From: an uncultured Bacteroidales bacterium
GTDB lineage: Bacteria; Bacteroidota; Bacteroidia; Bacteroidales; Muribaculaceae
Reading direction: 5' to 3'
NCBI GenBank assembly: GCA_902777835.1
Contig: CACYVC010000006.1
Location: 48,125 to 112,124 of the forward strand
DNA length: 64,000 bases
Part shown: positions 19,363 through 28,385 of the stretch, piece after piece
Layout of the letters: every line of letters begins with the position of its first letter
How positions within the stretch are numbered: the first letter of the stretch is position 1
Translations under genes and position numbers: made by a program
Notes under the pieces: generated by a model
The model's database searches: none
What the model saw: the letters and a program-made list of their open reading frames with translations, nothing else
What the model was told of the DNA's origin: nothing

Positions 19363-20329
19363 ATTGCCCCACAAACGTCTTGCCACGCTCGATATTTCAA
19401 GGATGGTTTGTATCATTCTAGTTGTAATTGGGCACTATGACCCAAGCAATGCTCCACTCCAATATAACAATATGTTGAAGGTTATTTACACCTTTCACAT
19501 GCCTGTATTTCTCTTCATAAGCGGATACCTCTACATCGTCACACATAAAGAAGAGTCTTTCACTGCTTTCATCACCAAGAAAATCAAGCGACTGGCAATA
19601 CCTTATCTCGTCACTTCAGCAATCATTATCACCATAAAACTGCTGACACAAGGTGCAGCCAGAGTAGACCACCCTGTCACCGCTTTGTCCTATCTGAGAA
19701 TGTTTTATTTGCCCGAAGCTGGTTACTTCTTATGGTTTATCATTGCGCTGTTTGTGATGTTCTTGATAGTATTCCATTTCAAGTCAAGAACATCTCGACT
19801 AGCATTGTTTGCAGTGAGCTTTATTATCTCTTTCTTGCCTTCATGTGGAATAGACATCTTGTGTCTAAGGCAATGCCAGGAGATGATGATCTACTTCATG
19901 ACCGGAGTGGTTATAGCCGACTATGCTCCAAATCTATTTAAGCTAAATACTGGCATAACACTGATAATCCTACTTCTATTCGCTGGTTGCGAAGCCTATT
20001 ATGTACAACACCAAGACTCAATGCTCATGTATCGACTCCTGGCATTTTTAGGTATTGCGGCTATCATGACGCTGAGCTACAATTGTGAGCGTTTCGTGCC
20101 TTTATTGGCAAGGTCGTGTGTGTTGCTCGCTCCATCGGTTTATATCATATACCTCTTTCACACAACCATCGAAGGATTTGCAAAGGCATTTCTGGAAAAG
20201 TATCCCATTTTGGACATATTCTCACTCCAAGCAATAATAATCATCGGTTTAGCATTTATTATTCCCATTCTACTCCATCATTTGGTTCTGAAGAGATTTA
20301 CCACTACACGATTCTTATTTGGGTTATAA
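19331..20329 (+). CDS. acyltransferase 3 family membrane protein
   Basis: 332 residues, about ten membrane segments. The family start is visible as LATLDISRMVCIILVVIGHYDP, with the conserved His, and TFHMPVFLFISGYLY. These integral enzymes transfer acetyl or other acyl groups to sugars during polysaccharide synthesis. The start may be ATG 19331 or 19343; both overlap the upstream GT4 gene (32 or 20 bases), which indicates translational coupling. Confidence 0.88.
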   Translation: MKRSMDSNLSKLPHKRLATLDISRMVCIILVVIGHYDPSNAPLQYNNMLKVIYTFHMPVFLFISGYLYIVTHKEESFTAFITKKIKRLAIPYLVTSAIIITIKLLTQGAARVDHPVTALSYLRMFYLPEAGYFLWFIIALFVMFLIVFHFKSRTSRLALFAVSFIISFLPSCGIDILCLRQCQEMMIYFMTGVVIADYAPNLFKLNTGITLIILLLFAGCEAYYVQHQDSMLMYRLLAFLGIAAIMTLSYNCERFVPLLARSCVLLAPSVYIIYLFHTTIEGFAKAFLEKYPILDIFSLQAIIIIGLAFIIPILLHHLVLKRFTTTRFLFGL

Positions 20330-20394
20330 ATGCTACGGCACACAATAACGACGCAGTGTTTTGCGTTTAACTATAGATATAGTTCGCAATTGTC

Positions 20395-21456
20395 ATGACA
20401 ATAATAAAGCCTACCGACGCTTCTATCATATTGACTTATCGTTGCCCCATGCGCTGCAAGATGTGCAACATCTGGGACAACCCTACCATAAAGGAGAAAG
20501 AACTCAAGCCAAGCGAGCTTGAGTGCTTGCCTCAGCTCAAGTTCATCAACCTCACTGGTGGTGAACCTTTTGTGCGTGAGGACATCGATGAAATAGTGGA
20601 AGTGTGCTATAAGAAGAGTCCACGTATCGTCATCTCAACTAGCGGATGGTTTGAGGATCGCGTTATTGACTTGGCTAAGAAATTTCCAAAGATTGGCATC
20701 CGCATTAGCATTGAGGGACTACAGCAGAAGAATGACGAACTGAGAGGCCGCGAAGGCGGTTTTGAGAAAGGTCTCCGCATCCTTCACACCCTCAAGGACA
20801 TGGGGTTGAAAGATATTGGTTTCGGGTGCACTGTAAGCAACAACAACAGTAGCGACATGCTCGAACTTTACAAGTTGAGCAAGTCGATGGGAATGGAATT
20901 TGCCACAGCTGCCTTCCACAACAGCTACTATTTCCACAAGACCGACAATGTAATCACCAATCGTGAGCAAGTGTGTCGCGACTTTGAGACGCTAGTCAAC
21001 TTGCAGCTCAAGGAGCACAGTCCCAAATCATGGTTCCGCGCCTGGTTCAACATGGGACTAATCAATTACATCGAAGGCAACCGTCGCATGCTGCCTTGCG
21101 AGGCGGGCATGATGAACTTCTTCATCGACCCATACGGAGAGGTGTATCCATGCAATGGCCTTGAGGAGAAATATTGGCAAGAGTCGATGGGCAACATTCG
21201 CGAAACCAGCGACTTCATGACAATTTGGAATAGCGCTCAAGCCGAGCAAGTGAGAGCAAAAGTGCGTAAGTGCCCCAAAAACTGCTGGATGGTGGGAACT
21301 GCCGCCCCAGTAATGAAGAAATACATCAAGCATCCTGCCAAGTGGGTAATCAAGAATAAGTTACGCTCCATGCGAGGAAAGCCTGCAATACTTGACAAGT
21401 GCTGGCACGATGTGGGTCAAGACCCTAGACAAGGCGACCTGAGAGAAAATTTCTAA
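20395..21456 (+). CDS. radical SAM protein with SPASM-like C-terminus
   Basis: 353 residues. The iron-sulfur motif CxxxCxxC is at C17, C21 and C24 (YRCPMRCKMCNIWD), followed by INLTGGEPFVREDI. The C-terminal third has a cysteine set (LPCEAGMMNFFIDPYGEVYPC, KCPKNCW, DKCW) suggesting auxiliary clusters. Related proteins occur in O-antigen and capsule loci, but their reaction is generally not known. Placement between an acyltransferase and a GT4 gene suggests it modifies a sugar or acts in decoration of the polymer; this is inference only. Confidence 0.88.
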   Translation: MTIIKPTDASIILTYRCPMRCKMCNIWDNPTIKEKELKPSELECLPQLKFINLTGGEPFVREDIDEIVEVCYKKSPRIVISTSGWFEDRVIDLAKKFPKIGIRISIEGLQQKNDELRGREGGFEKGLRILHTLKDMGLKDIGFGCTVSNNNSSDMLELYKLSKSMGMEFATAAFHNSYYFHKTDNVITNREQVCRDFETLVNLQLKEHSPKSWFRAWFNMGLINYIEGNRRMLPCEAGMMNFFIDPYGEVYPCNGLEEKYWQESMGNIRETSDFMTIWNSAQAEQVRAKVRKCPKNCWMVGTAAPVMKKYIKHPAKWVIKNKLRSMRGKPAILDKCWHDVGQDPRQGDLRENF

Positions 21457-21497
21457 ACTTTTCCCAACTTGATTTTGCCTTTCACACAAATATAATC

Positions 21498-22598
21498 ATG
21501 AAAATTGTTGTCGTTGGCACTCGTGGAATTCCCAATATTCAGGGTGGTGTGGAGACTCACTGCGAAGAGCTGTACCCACGCCTAGCAGCATTGGGATGCG
21601 ATGTGACAATCATCAGGCGTAGCTGCTATGTCACCGATGACAATCGCATCACAGAATACAAAGGCGTGAAATTGATTGATGTGTATGCCCCCAGGCGCAA
21701 GAGTATCGAAGCTTTTATACACACAACGTTGGCATTGATTAAAGCACGCAGGCTCAAGCCCGATATCGTGCACATACATGCTGTTGGTCCATCAATATGT
21801 ACACCTCTCGCCAAACTGCTGGGGATGAAGGTTGTCTCCACAAATCATGGACCTGACTATGAACGGCAGAAGTGGGGAAAGCTTGCAAAATCTGTTATCT
21901 TTTATGGCGAGCGTTTTCAGGCACGATTTTCTAATCATATTATCGCGATTAGTCATGTAATTGTTGACATCCTCAAAAATCGACACAACCGCATTAAGAA
22001 CGTGTCGATTATCTACAATGGAGTGAATGCCCCTGTTAAATCAACTTCTACCGACTACATCTCTTCACTAGGACTTACTCCTGGCAAATATGTCATGGCA
22101 TTGGGGCGGTTTGTTCCCGAGAAACGGTTTGACTGGCTCATTGAGGCTTTCAAGAAAGCACAATTAAAAGACCTCAAGTTGGCACTCGTGGGCGATAGTG
22201 ACCACAACGACGCGTATTCAACCCAACTTAAAAAATTGGCTCATGACACCCAAAACGTGGTGCTCACTGGGTTTATAAAAGGAGAAAAGCTCAATCAAGT
22301 TTTGACCAATGCAGCCCTCTTTGTGCTCCCCTCAACCCACGAAGGTCTGCCTATTTCGCTGCTCGAAGCCATGAGCTACAACCTTGATGTGCTGGTAAGC
22401 GACATCCCCGCCAACCGCCTTCCAGAACTTGAAAGCGATGACTTCTTCTCTGTTGACAGCATCACAGAGTTAACCAAGAACCTTTCACGCAAGATGAATA
22501 ATCTCAAGCGCAACAGGCAATATGACCTCAACAACTACAATTGGGACAACATCGCCAAGCAGACACTCGATGTTTACAAGCAAGTACTAGACAAATAG
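21498..22598 (+). CDS. family 4 glycosyltransferase, DUF1972-like N-terminus
   Basis: 366 residues. The opening MKIVVVGTRGIPNIQGGVET is the characteristic start of DUF1972/rhamnosyltransferase-type GT4 enzymes. The C-terminal half has YVMALGRFVPEKRFDWLIEA and LPSTHEGLPISLLEAMSY. It is the last gene of the exopolysaccharide series, starting 41 bases after the radical SAM gene. A dedicated initiating sugar-phosphate transferase is not seen anywhere in the locus. Confidence 0.9.
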   Translation: MKIVVVGTRGIPNIQGGVETHCEELYPRLAALGCDVTIIRRSCYVTDDNRITEYKGVKLIDVYAPRRKSIEAFIHTTLALIKARRLKPDIVHIHAVGPSICTPLAKLLGMKVVSTNHGPDYERQKWGKLAKSVIFYGERFQARFSNHIIAISHVIVDILKNRHNRIKNVSIIYNGVNAPVKSTSTDYISSLGLTPGKYVMALGRFVPEKRFDWLIEAFKKAQLKDLKLALVGDSDHNDAYSTQLKKLAHDTQNVVLTGFIKGEKLNQVLTNAALFVLPSTHEGLPISLLEAMSYNLDVLVSDIPANRLPELESDDFFSVDSITELTKNLSRKMNNLKRNRQYDLNNYNWDNIAKQTLDVYKQVLDK

Positions 22599-22642
22599 AA
22601 TAATACACTTATCATTAGAGCATTAATTTATTAAACAGCAGA

Positions 22643-24448
22643 ATGAAGAAGATAATAATCTTAGCTATTGATTTGCTAATATTGAACTTTGCTTGTTTCA
22701 CATGCAACGCTTTTAATCTATCTGCTGGCACATATATTTTCGACAACAGCAAGCAGCAATTCAATACAATAAAAATGCTAGTGGGGACTGATTGTACAAC
22801 CTATGTGTTGAGCATGTCTCATTATCAAGGAAAAGATTGGACAAGCGTTTCTCTTGACCAAGACATAGAAAGTGTCAAGAGCTATTGCTTTGTGGAATGT
22901 GATAATATTGCCGATGGACGATTCAATATGTCGCTTGAGGAGTTTATCATCAATAAAATAGATAGTATAGGAGCACGTCGCACCGAGCTGTCAACCAGCA
23001 ATCTATACATGCACCCCAAATGGGTGTTCTGCCCTCTGTATAGTAGTAATTATAGCCCTGGTTACTGGCGCACGATTGATAGCTACAATGCTGTTCCATC
23101 ATACACATTGCCTATAGTACACATCAACACTGAGGGAGATGCTCCTATTAATAACAAAGATTACTATATCAATGCCACCTTGTGGCTTGACAATTGTGGC
23201 ATCCAGGAGTTTGAATCGCTTGGAAATGAACAAGAACCTCTAGTTATAGAAATCAAAGGGCGAGGCAATTACACATGGAGAGTTCCTCCAAAGAAACCTT
23301 ACAAAATCAAATTTGCTAAAAAGCAGTCGCCTTTAGGTCTTGATAACAGCAAACATTTCGTTTTAAAACCCGATTGTGACGATTGGAGTGGATATTTGCG
23401 CAATGAAACTGGTTTTGAGATCAGCCGCAAGATGGGAATGCCCTATACAACTAGTCAAAAACCGGTAGAGGTAATGCTCAATGGTGAATATGTTGGTTTA
23501 TACTTCTTATGTGAAAAAATAAGAGTTGAGTCGGGGAGAGTCGAGGTGATTGAGCAGGAAGATAACGATAGCAATCCCGAAAACGCTACTGGAGGTTGGT
23601 TGCTTGAGATGCGGTATGATGGCGAGAATTCTGTTATAGCACAAAATCAGAATAATGATCCAGCAAACGATTTTTTTGCTTTTACATCCGAGTATCCCAA
23701 GGTTCTCTCACAAGTGCAGCGAGACTATATACACGATTTTATCTATCGTGCCGACAGTTGTATCTACGTAACCAACAAAAAAGATACTGGCTGGGAGCAA
23801 TATTTCGATATAAATTCCTTGGCGCGGTTCTATGTGATTCATGAGGTTATGGAGAATATGGAAGCATTCTCTGGCAGCCTGTTCATCTATAAAGACTGGG
23901 GTTGGGATGAGAAATTCATGTTTGGACCCGTTTGGGACTTTGACAACAGCGCTATGACAATATATAATGCCAATTCTGATCACTTCATTTTCGAATATGA
24001 TTCACCATTCCAATTTGTATGGATTAAGGAGCTAGTAAGATTTCCTCGTTTCCAAATGAAAATAAGGGAAATTTGGAAAGAGTTTATCGCCAATGATATA
24101 ATGTCAATAGTCAGTGAACATGCCGCCCAATGGCGAGCCAAAATAGTGGATGCTGAGCAAAATGATAAGCAACGTTGGCCAGTTTATGCCAGTTGGCATA
24201 GCGAAACGGCTCCAGCCGAATTTCTTGCAGCTATCTCTCGCAAGGTAGCGTGGCTCAATGAGCAGTGGAACGTGCCAGTGGGAGATGTGAACTGCGACGG
24301 AGTTGTCACCGCTTATGATGTCACATGTTTATATGATTACTTGCTCACTGATGACAACACTTGCATAATTACCTGTGATCTTGACGGCAACGGTGAAATC
24401 ACCGCCCACGACCTCACTGTCCTCTACAACATACTGTTAGAAGAATAG
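22643..24448 (+). CDS. secreted CotH-kinase protein with dockerin (copy 1)
   Basis: 601 residues. Signal peptide at about 1-24. The CotH kinase domain covers about 180-520: GRGNYTWR, KPYKIKFAKKQSPLG, GEYVGLYFLCEKIRVE and the metal-binding GPVWDFD (about 426). CotH proteins phosphorylate other proteins in spores; in Bacteroidetes the substrates are unknown. The C-terminus is a dockerin-like pair, GDVNCDGVVTAYDV and DLDGNGEITAHDL, ending YNILLEE. It is a close paralogue of the next gene; the repeat also extends into the downstream non-coding flank. Confidence 0.9.
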   Translation: MKKIIILAIDLLILNFACFTCNAFNLSAGTYIFDNSKQQFNTIKMLVGTDCTTYVLSMSHYQGKDWTSVSLDQDIESVKSYCFVECDNIADGRFNMSLEEFIINKIDSIGARRTELSTSNLYMHPKWVFCPLYSSNYSPGYWRTIDSYNAVPSYTLPIVHINTEGDAPINNKDYYINATLWLDNCGIQEFESLGNEQEPLVIEIKGRGNYTWRVPPKKPYKIKFAKKQSPLGLDNSKHFVLKPDCDDWSGYLRNETGFEISRKMGMPYTTSQKPVEVMLNGEYVGLYFLCEKIRVESGRVEVIEQEDNDSNPENATGGWLLEMRYDGENSVIAQNQNNDPANDFFAFTSEYPKVLSQVQRDYIHDFIYRADSCIYVTNKKDTGWEQYFDINSLARFYVIHEVMENMEAFSGSLFIYKDWGWDEKFMFGPVWDFDNSAMTIYNANSDHFIFEYDSPFQFVWIKELVRFPRFQMKIREIWKEFIANDIMSIVSEHAAQWRAKIVDAEQNDKQRWPVYASWHSETAPAEFLAAISRKVAWLNEQWNVPVGDVNCDGVVTAYDVTCLYDYLLTDDNTCIITCDLDGNGEITAHDLTVLYNILLEE

Positions 24449-24463
24449 TTGTTAGGTTTTGTT

Positions 24464-24499
24464 CTATAAAATCTGGAATATCTGAAATTTTCAGAAAAT
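24464..24499 (+). repeat. nonamer array, CTNNNNNNN type
   Basis: Four degenerate 9-bp units (starts 24464, 24473, 24482, 24491) just after the first CotH gene, followed by two heptads of CGATCCC type. This aligns with the longer array after the second CotH gene. Confidence 0.6.
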
Positions 24500-24584
24500 A
24501 TTCACGATCCCCGTTCCCAATTACATCAATATGCTGTAGAAATTAAAAAAACAGATATCAAACGACATTAATACTGCTTTTCTG

Positions 24585-26399
24585 ATGAAAAATATTATAA
24601 ACCACATCTGTATAGCGATTGTAGCACTGATATGTTTCAGTGTAAATGGTTTGGCTTTGGATTTTAAAGCTGGGACCTACTATTTTGACAACTCTAAACT
24701 ACATTTCTCCTCTGTAAAAATGGTTTTAGGAGACAATAATTCCACCCGTATCTATAACATGTCAACCACTAATACAAACTCAAATTGGTTCCGTGTGACA
24801 CTTACAAACAACATTTACGGCCTCACAGGGTTTTGCTTCATTGATAGCGAGGTAGCAGCGGGACAATACAATAAAGGACTACAGGAGTTTATTGAGCAAA
24901 GGGCAAACATAGAACAAAACTTCAGACAGACTAAAATTAGAAACAACGTTGGACGAGAGCCAGAATACCTTATCGGTTGGGTGTTTTGTCCACTAAATGA
25001 CGCTGCGATTAGCGACGGCTATTGGCGACCACAAGACAGTTATAACGTTGAGCCATCACGCACCGTGCCACTTATTTACATTAATACTCAAAATGGTGTT
25101 ACCATTGCCGACAAGGAGAACTACATTGACGGTACCTTTTGGCTTGACAACTGTGGCATTGAAGGCTATGAATCTATGGGCAGCGCTTCTGACCCTTTGA
25201 GCATTCAAATTAAAGGCCGTGGTAATTGGACCTGGATTAATATGTATAAAAAACCTTACAAGGTTAAATTTGCAACCAAGCAATCACCTTTGGGTCTCGA
25301 TAATAGCAAGCACTTCATCTTGATCCCCAACGCTGTGGACTGGAGTGGATATCTTCGCAACGAGACAGGTTTTGAACTCAGTCGCCAATTGGGATTGCCA
25401 TACACAACACGCCAACTACCCGTTGAGGTAATTCTCAATGGAGAGTACCAAGGTCTTTATTTTTTGTGCGAGAAAATCAGAGTTGAGAACGGAAGGGTTG
25501 ATATTATGGAGCAGCAAGACAACGACACTAATCCCTATAATGTTTCAGGAGGATGGCTGCTTGAGAATGACTGGGAAGGACCTCTGGTTAATGTCCAGTA
25601 TGAGGGCAATGACCCAAACAACCATTATTATGGATGGTCATCAAAATCACCCGAGGTCATTTCACCACAACAATATTACTACATTAATTCTTTGCTTAAA
25701 CACATTGACGAATGTATATATGTCAGTGATAAGACCGATAACTCATGGGAGAATTATATCGATGTCAATTACTTGGCACGATTCTACATAGTCAATGAAG
25801 TTATGGATGGAATAGAGAATTTTACGCGCAGCCTATTCATGTACAAAGACTGGGGAGAAGACACAAAATTCATATTCGGACCTGTCTGGGATTTTGATTG
25901 CAGTTTCCAGATTGAAACATGCGACCACTTCATCTATGATTATGATTCAGAGTTTAAGCCTTTGAACCTATGGATAAGAGAACTAGCAAAGTTTCCTCAT
26001 TTCCAGCAAGTGATTAGACAAATTTGGAAACAGTTTAAAGATAACGACATTCTAAACAAAATCAATGAGCACGCTGCTCAATGGAGAAGCATGATAGTTG
26101 CTGCCGAGAATTGTGATAAAGTTAGGTGGAGAACTTATGCCAGTATGCATTCACAAGATTCTCCAGCCCAATATCTTAATCTCATCTCTCGCAAGGTGGC
26201 TTGGCTTGATGAGCAGTGGGGTGTGCCAGTAGGTGATGTGAATTGCGACGGAGTTGTCACTGCTTATGATGTCACATGTGTTTATGATTACTTGCTCAAT
26301 AATGACGACACTTACCTAATCACCTGTGATGTTGACGGCAACGGAGAAATCACAGCCCACGACATCACCGCCATCTACAACATACTGTTAGAAGAATAG
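24585..26399 (+). CDS. secreted CotH-kinase protein with dockerin (copy 2)
   Basis: 604 residues, same architecture as the preceding gene: signal peptide, CotH domain (GRGNWTW, KPYKVKFATKQSPLG, GEYQGLYFLCEKIRVE, GPVWDFD) and C-terminal dockerin-like pair (GDVNCDGVVTAYDV, DVDGNGEITAHDI). Long stretches such as SPLGLDNSKHF and RNETGFE are identical between copies, and the dockerin tails are nearly the same, so a tandem duplication is clear. The N-terminal about 150 residues diverge most, which suggests different partners or substrates. Confidence 0.9.
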   Translation: MKNIINHICIAIVALICFSVNGLALDFKAGTYYFDNSKLHFSSVKMVLGDNNSTRIYNMSTTNTNSNWFRVTLTNNIYGLTGFCFIDSEVAAGQYNKGLQEFIEQRANIEQNFRQTKIRNNVGREPEYLIGWVFCPLNDAAISDGYWRPQDSYNVEPSRTVPLIYINTQNGVTIADKENYIDGTFWLDNCGIEGYESMGSASDPLSIQIKGRGNWTWINMYKKPYKVKFATKQSPLGLDNSKHFILIPNAVDWSGYLRNETGFELSRQLGLPYTTRQLPVEVILNGEYQGLYFLCEKIRVENGRVDIMEQQDNDTNPYNVSGGWLLENDWEGPLVNVQYEGNDPNNHYYGWSSKSPEVISPQQYYYINSLLKHIDECIYVSDKTDNSWENYIDVNYLARFYIVNEVMDGIENFTRSLFMYKDWGEDTKFIFGPVWDFDCSFQIETCDHFIYDYDSEFKPLNLWIRELAKFPHFQQVIRQIWKQFKDNDILNKINEHAAQWRSMIVAAENCDKVRWRTYASMHSQDSPAQYLNLISRKVAWLDEQWGVPVGDVNCDGVVTAYDVTCVYDYLLNNDDTYLITCDVDGNGEITAHDITAIYNILLEE

Positions 26400-26423
26400 T
26401 AGTTAGGTCCTAGCTCTAAAAAT

Positions 26424-26459
26424 CTAGAGGACCTAGAGTGTCTAGAATATCTAGAAAAC
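26424..26459 (+). repeat. nonamer array, CTAGNNNNN type
   Basis: CTAG recurs exactly every 9 bp at 26424, 26433, 26442 and 26451 downstream of the second CotH gene. Confidence 0.85.
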
Positions 26460-26460
26460 G

Positions 26461-26488
26461 ACTCTCGATCCCCGATCCACTATCCTCG
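26461..26488 (+). repeat. heptad array, ATCCNNG type
   Basis: Four 7-bp units (starts 26461, 26468, 26475, 26482) directly after the nonamer array and directly before the palindrome at 26488. Confidence 0.75.
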
Positions 26489-26500
26489 CGCCGCAGGCGC
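26488..26500. repeat. GC-rich palindrome GCGCCgcaGGCGC
   Basis: Perfect 5-bp arms with a 3-base loop, between the heptad array and the ychF stop codon. Related in composition and position to the longer palindromes at 29671-29690 and 54274-54293. Confidence 0.65.
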
Positions 26501-26501
26501 A

Positions 26502-27602
26502 TTATACATTGAAGCGGAACACTACGATATCGCCGTCTTGGAACACGTAGTCTTTGCCCTCGATGTGCATCTTGCCAGCCTCTTTCACAGCCGCTTCGCT
26601 GCCATAAGCGATATAATCCTCATATTTGATGATCTCGGCACGGATAAAGCCACGCTCAAAGTCGGTGTGTATCACGCCAGCACACTGTGGTGCCTTGCTG
26701 CCTTTGCGGTAGGTCCAGGCACGCACCTCTTTGGGTCCTGCAGTCAGGAAGGTTTCCAAATCGAGGAGTTTGTAGGCAGCTTTGATTAGACGGTTCACAC
26801 CGCTCTCTTTCAAGCCAATCTCCTCAAGGAACATCTGACGCTCCTCGTAGGTGTCAAGTTCGGCGATGTCGCTCTCGGTTTGAGCTGCCACGACGAGTAT
26901 TTCGGCATTCTCATCTTTCACAGCCTCGCGCACCGCTTCAACATAATTGTTGCCTGTTGCGGCACTAGCATCGTCAACGTTGCACACATAGAGCACGGGC
27001 TTGTTGGTCAGCAGGAAGAGGTCGTGGGCAAACTTCTGCTCATCTTTTGTGTCGAGAGTGACACTGCGGGCGCTTTTACCCTGGGTGAGCGCTTCCTGAT
27101 AACGTTTCAACACCTCGTGCTGCATCTTGGCGTCGCGTTCTCCGGCAGCAGCCATCTTTGCGACCTTGCTTATGCGGCTCTCTATGGTCTCCAGGTCGCG
27201 CAGCTGCAGCTCGGTGTCAATCACCTCCTTGTCGCGCACAGGATCAACAGTGCCGTCAACATGAGTGACATTGTCGTCGTCGAAGCAACGCAGCACATGG
27301 ATTATGGCATCGGTCTCGCGGATGTTTGCCAGGAACTTGTTGCCAAGACCCTCGCCACGACTTGCACCCTTCACCAATCCTGCAATATCTACAATTTCAA
27401 CAGTTGTGGGCACCACCTTAGCGGGATGTACCAACTCGGCAAGCTTGTTGAGTCGCTCATCGGGAACGGTGATTACGCCCACGTTAGGTTCGATTGTGCA
27501 GAAAGGGAAATTTGCCGACTGTGCCTTAGCATTCGACAAGCAGTTAAACAACGTTGATTTGCCCACATTGGGAAGTCCCACGATACCACATTGAAGTGCC
27601 AT
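26502..27602 (-). CDS. ychF: ribosome-associated GTPase/ATPase YchF (OLA1 family)
   Basis: 366 residues from ATG at 27602, the normal YchF start (MALQCGIVGLPNVGKSTLF); an in-frame ATG 45 codons upstream gives sequence unlike the family. G1 motif GLPNVGKST at 9-17, G3 region VDIAGLVKGAS, and the C-terminal TGS domain with PQCAGVIHTDFERGFIRAE. YchF is a conserved translation-associated nucleotidase. A TAnnTTTG box lies 81-88 bases upstream. Confidence 0.96.
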   Translation of the reverse strand: MALQCGIVGLPNVGKSTLFNCLSNAKAQSANFPFCTIEPNVGVITVPDERLNKLAELVHPAKVVPTTVEIVDIAGLVKGASRGEGLGNKFLANIRETDAIIHVLRCFDDDNVTHVDGTVDPVRDKEVIDTELQLRDLETIESRISKVAKMAAAGERDAKMQHEVLKRYQEALTQGKSARSVTLDTKDEQKFAHDLFLLTNKPVLYVCNVDDASAATGNNYVEAVREAVKDENAEILVVAAQTESDIAELDTYEERQMFLEEIGLKESGVNRLIKAAYKLLDLETFLTAGPKEVRAWTYRKGSKAPQCAGVIHTDFERGFIRAEIIKYEDYIAYGSEAAVKEAGKMHIEGKDYVFQDGDIVVFRFNV

Positions 27603-27682
27603 AATTATATCTTTTAATAGAATACTTAAGTTATAAATGCTGTAACTAGGCCGACAACATCGGTCTATCATCATTCCGGGTG

Positions 27683-27690
27683 CAAAGGTA
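27683..27690 (-). promoter_or_regulatory. -7 box (TACCTTTG) of ychF
   Basis: Minus-strand TACCTTTG about 80 bases before the ychF start; -33 element not clear. Confidence 0.45.
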
Positions 27691-27747
27691 ATGCTTTTTT
27701 CGCGAATTTCATTCACGAAACCACAACAAACCACCAAAGTGGCAAAA

Positions 27748-28353
27748 CTAGCGCTTAGGCAAAAACCGCTTGAGATAGCTTGTCTTGAACGCCCAGCAAG
27801 TGTTTTGCTCCATTTGGCGAGACAAAGGGGCTAGGTTCTTGGCATCAACATCGCTGCGCCCCATTGTAATCATGCCATAGACCTTGCCGTCACTGCCAAA
27901 GGCGGGGCATCCACTGCAACCGTGAGTGATGTAATTGGCGGTTGCTAGACGAAAGTAGCCTTCCAAGTCATGGTCTTTGATTACAAGTCCTTGCGTTGAA
28001 ACTTGCAGTGGCCTTATGCCACGCATCTGCCAACACAGTACGTCGAGATGGTCGTTAGGCTCTGCATCGCTCTCGGCAAACGAAAGCGGACTCTTGAGGC
28101 CGGGAATAGGATAAAATGCTATGTCATAACCCGTGTGGTCATCGGTTGGCAGCTGCTGAGGTATCCATTGATCAAAGTGCAAGGGGTGGTAATCACTGCC
28201 ATTGCGCACATAGCAAGTAACAGGATATGTCAGCACATGACCAGCAGTCACCAAATAGTCGTCGATGCAGAAAGCGGTGCCAGCAAACGACCGCTCGTTG
28301 CCTGACTGCCTAAAAATAGGCATCACATAAGGATTGTAAATATCGTCGTTCAT
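27748..28353 (-). CDS. trypsin-like serine protease, no signal peptide
   Basis: 201 residues. The chymotrypsin-fold triad can be placed: His in LVTAGHVLT (about 41), Asp in TGYDIAFYPI (about 76) and Ser in HGCSGCPAF (about 146), the last matching GxSGxP. Oxyanion-region spacing is normal for short bacterial S1 domains. No signal peptide or membrane segment is seen, so it would be cytoplasmic unless exported another way. It lies between the LolC/E-like gene and ychF on the same strand; the gap to the upstream gene is 32 bases, so it may be cotranscribed with the permease. Confidence 0.75.
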   Translation of the reverse strand: MNDDIYNPYVMPIFRQSGNERSFAGTAFCIDDYLVTAGHVLTYPVTCYVRNGSDYHPLHFDQWIPQQLPTDDHTGYDIAFYPIPGLKSPLSFAESDAEPNDHLDVLCWQMRGIRPLQVSTQGLVIKDHDLEGYFRLATANYITHGCSGCPAFGSDGKVYGMITMGRSDVDAKNLAPLSRQMEQNTCWAFKTSYLKRFLPKR

Positions 28354-28385
28354 TGAATTTGCGTTTTTTCATAAAAGTGCAAACT

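Noticed and set aside
22643-26399. Dockerin tails as calmodulin-like EF hands
   Set aside because: The two-loop layout with DxNxDG and xxxDxxxxYxxLL helices fits dockerin type I better than paired EF hands.
26880-27557. Plus-strand 225-codon frame within ychF
   Set aside because: Antisense to a highly conserved gene and without recognisable domains.
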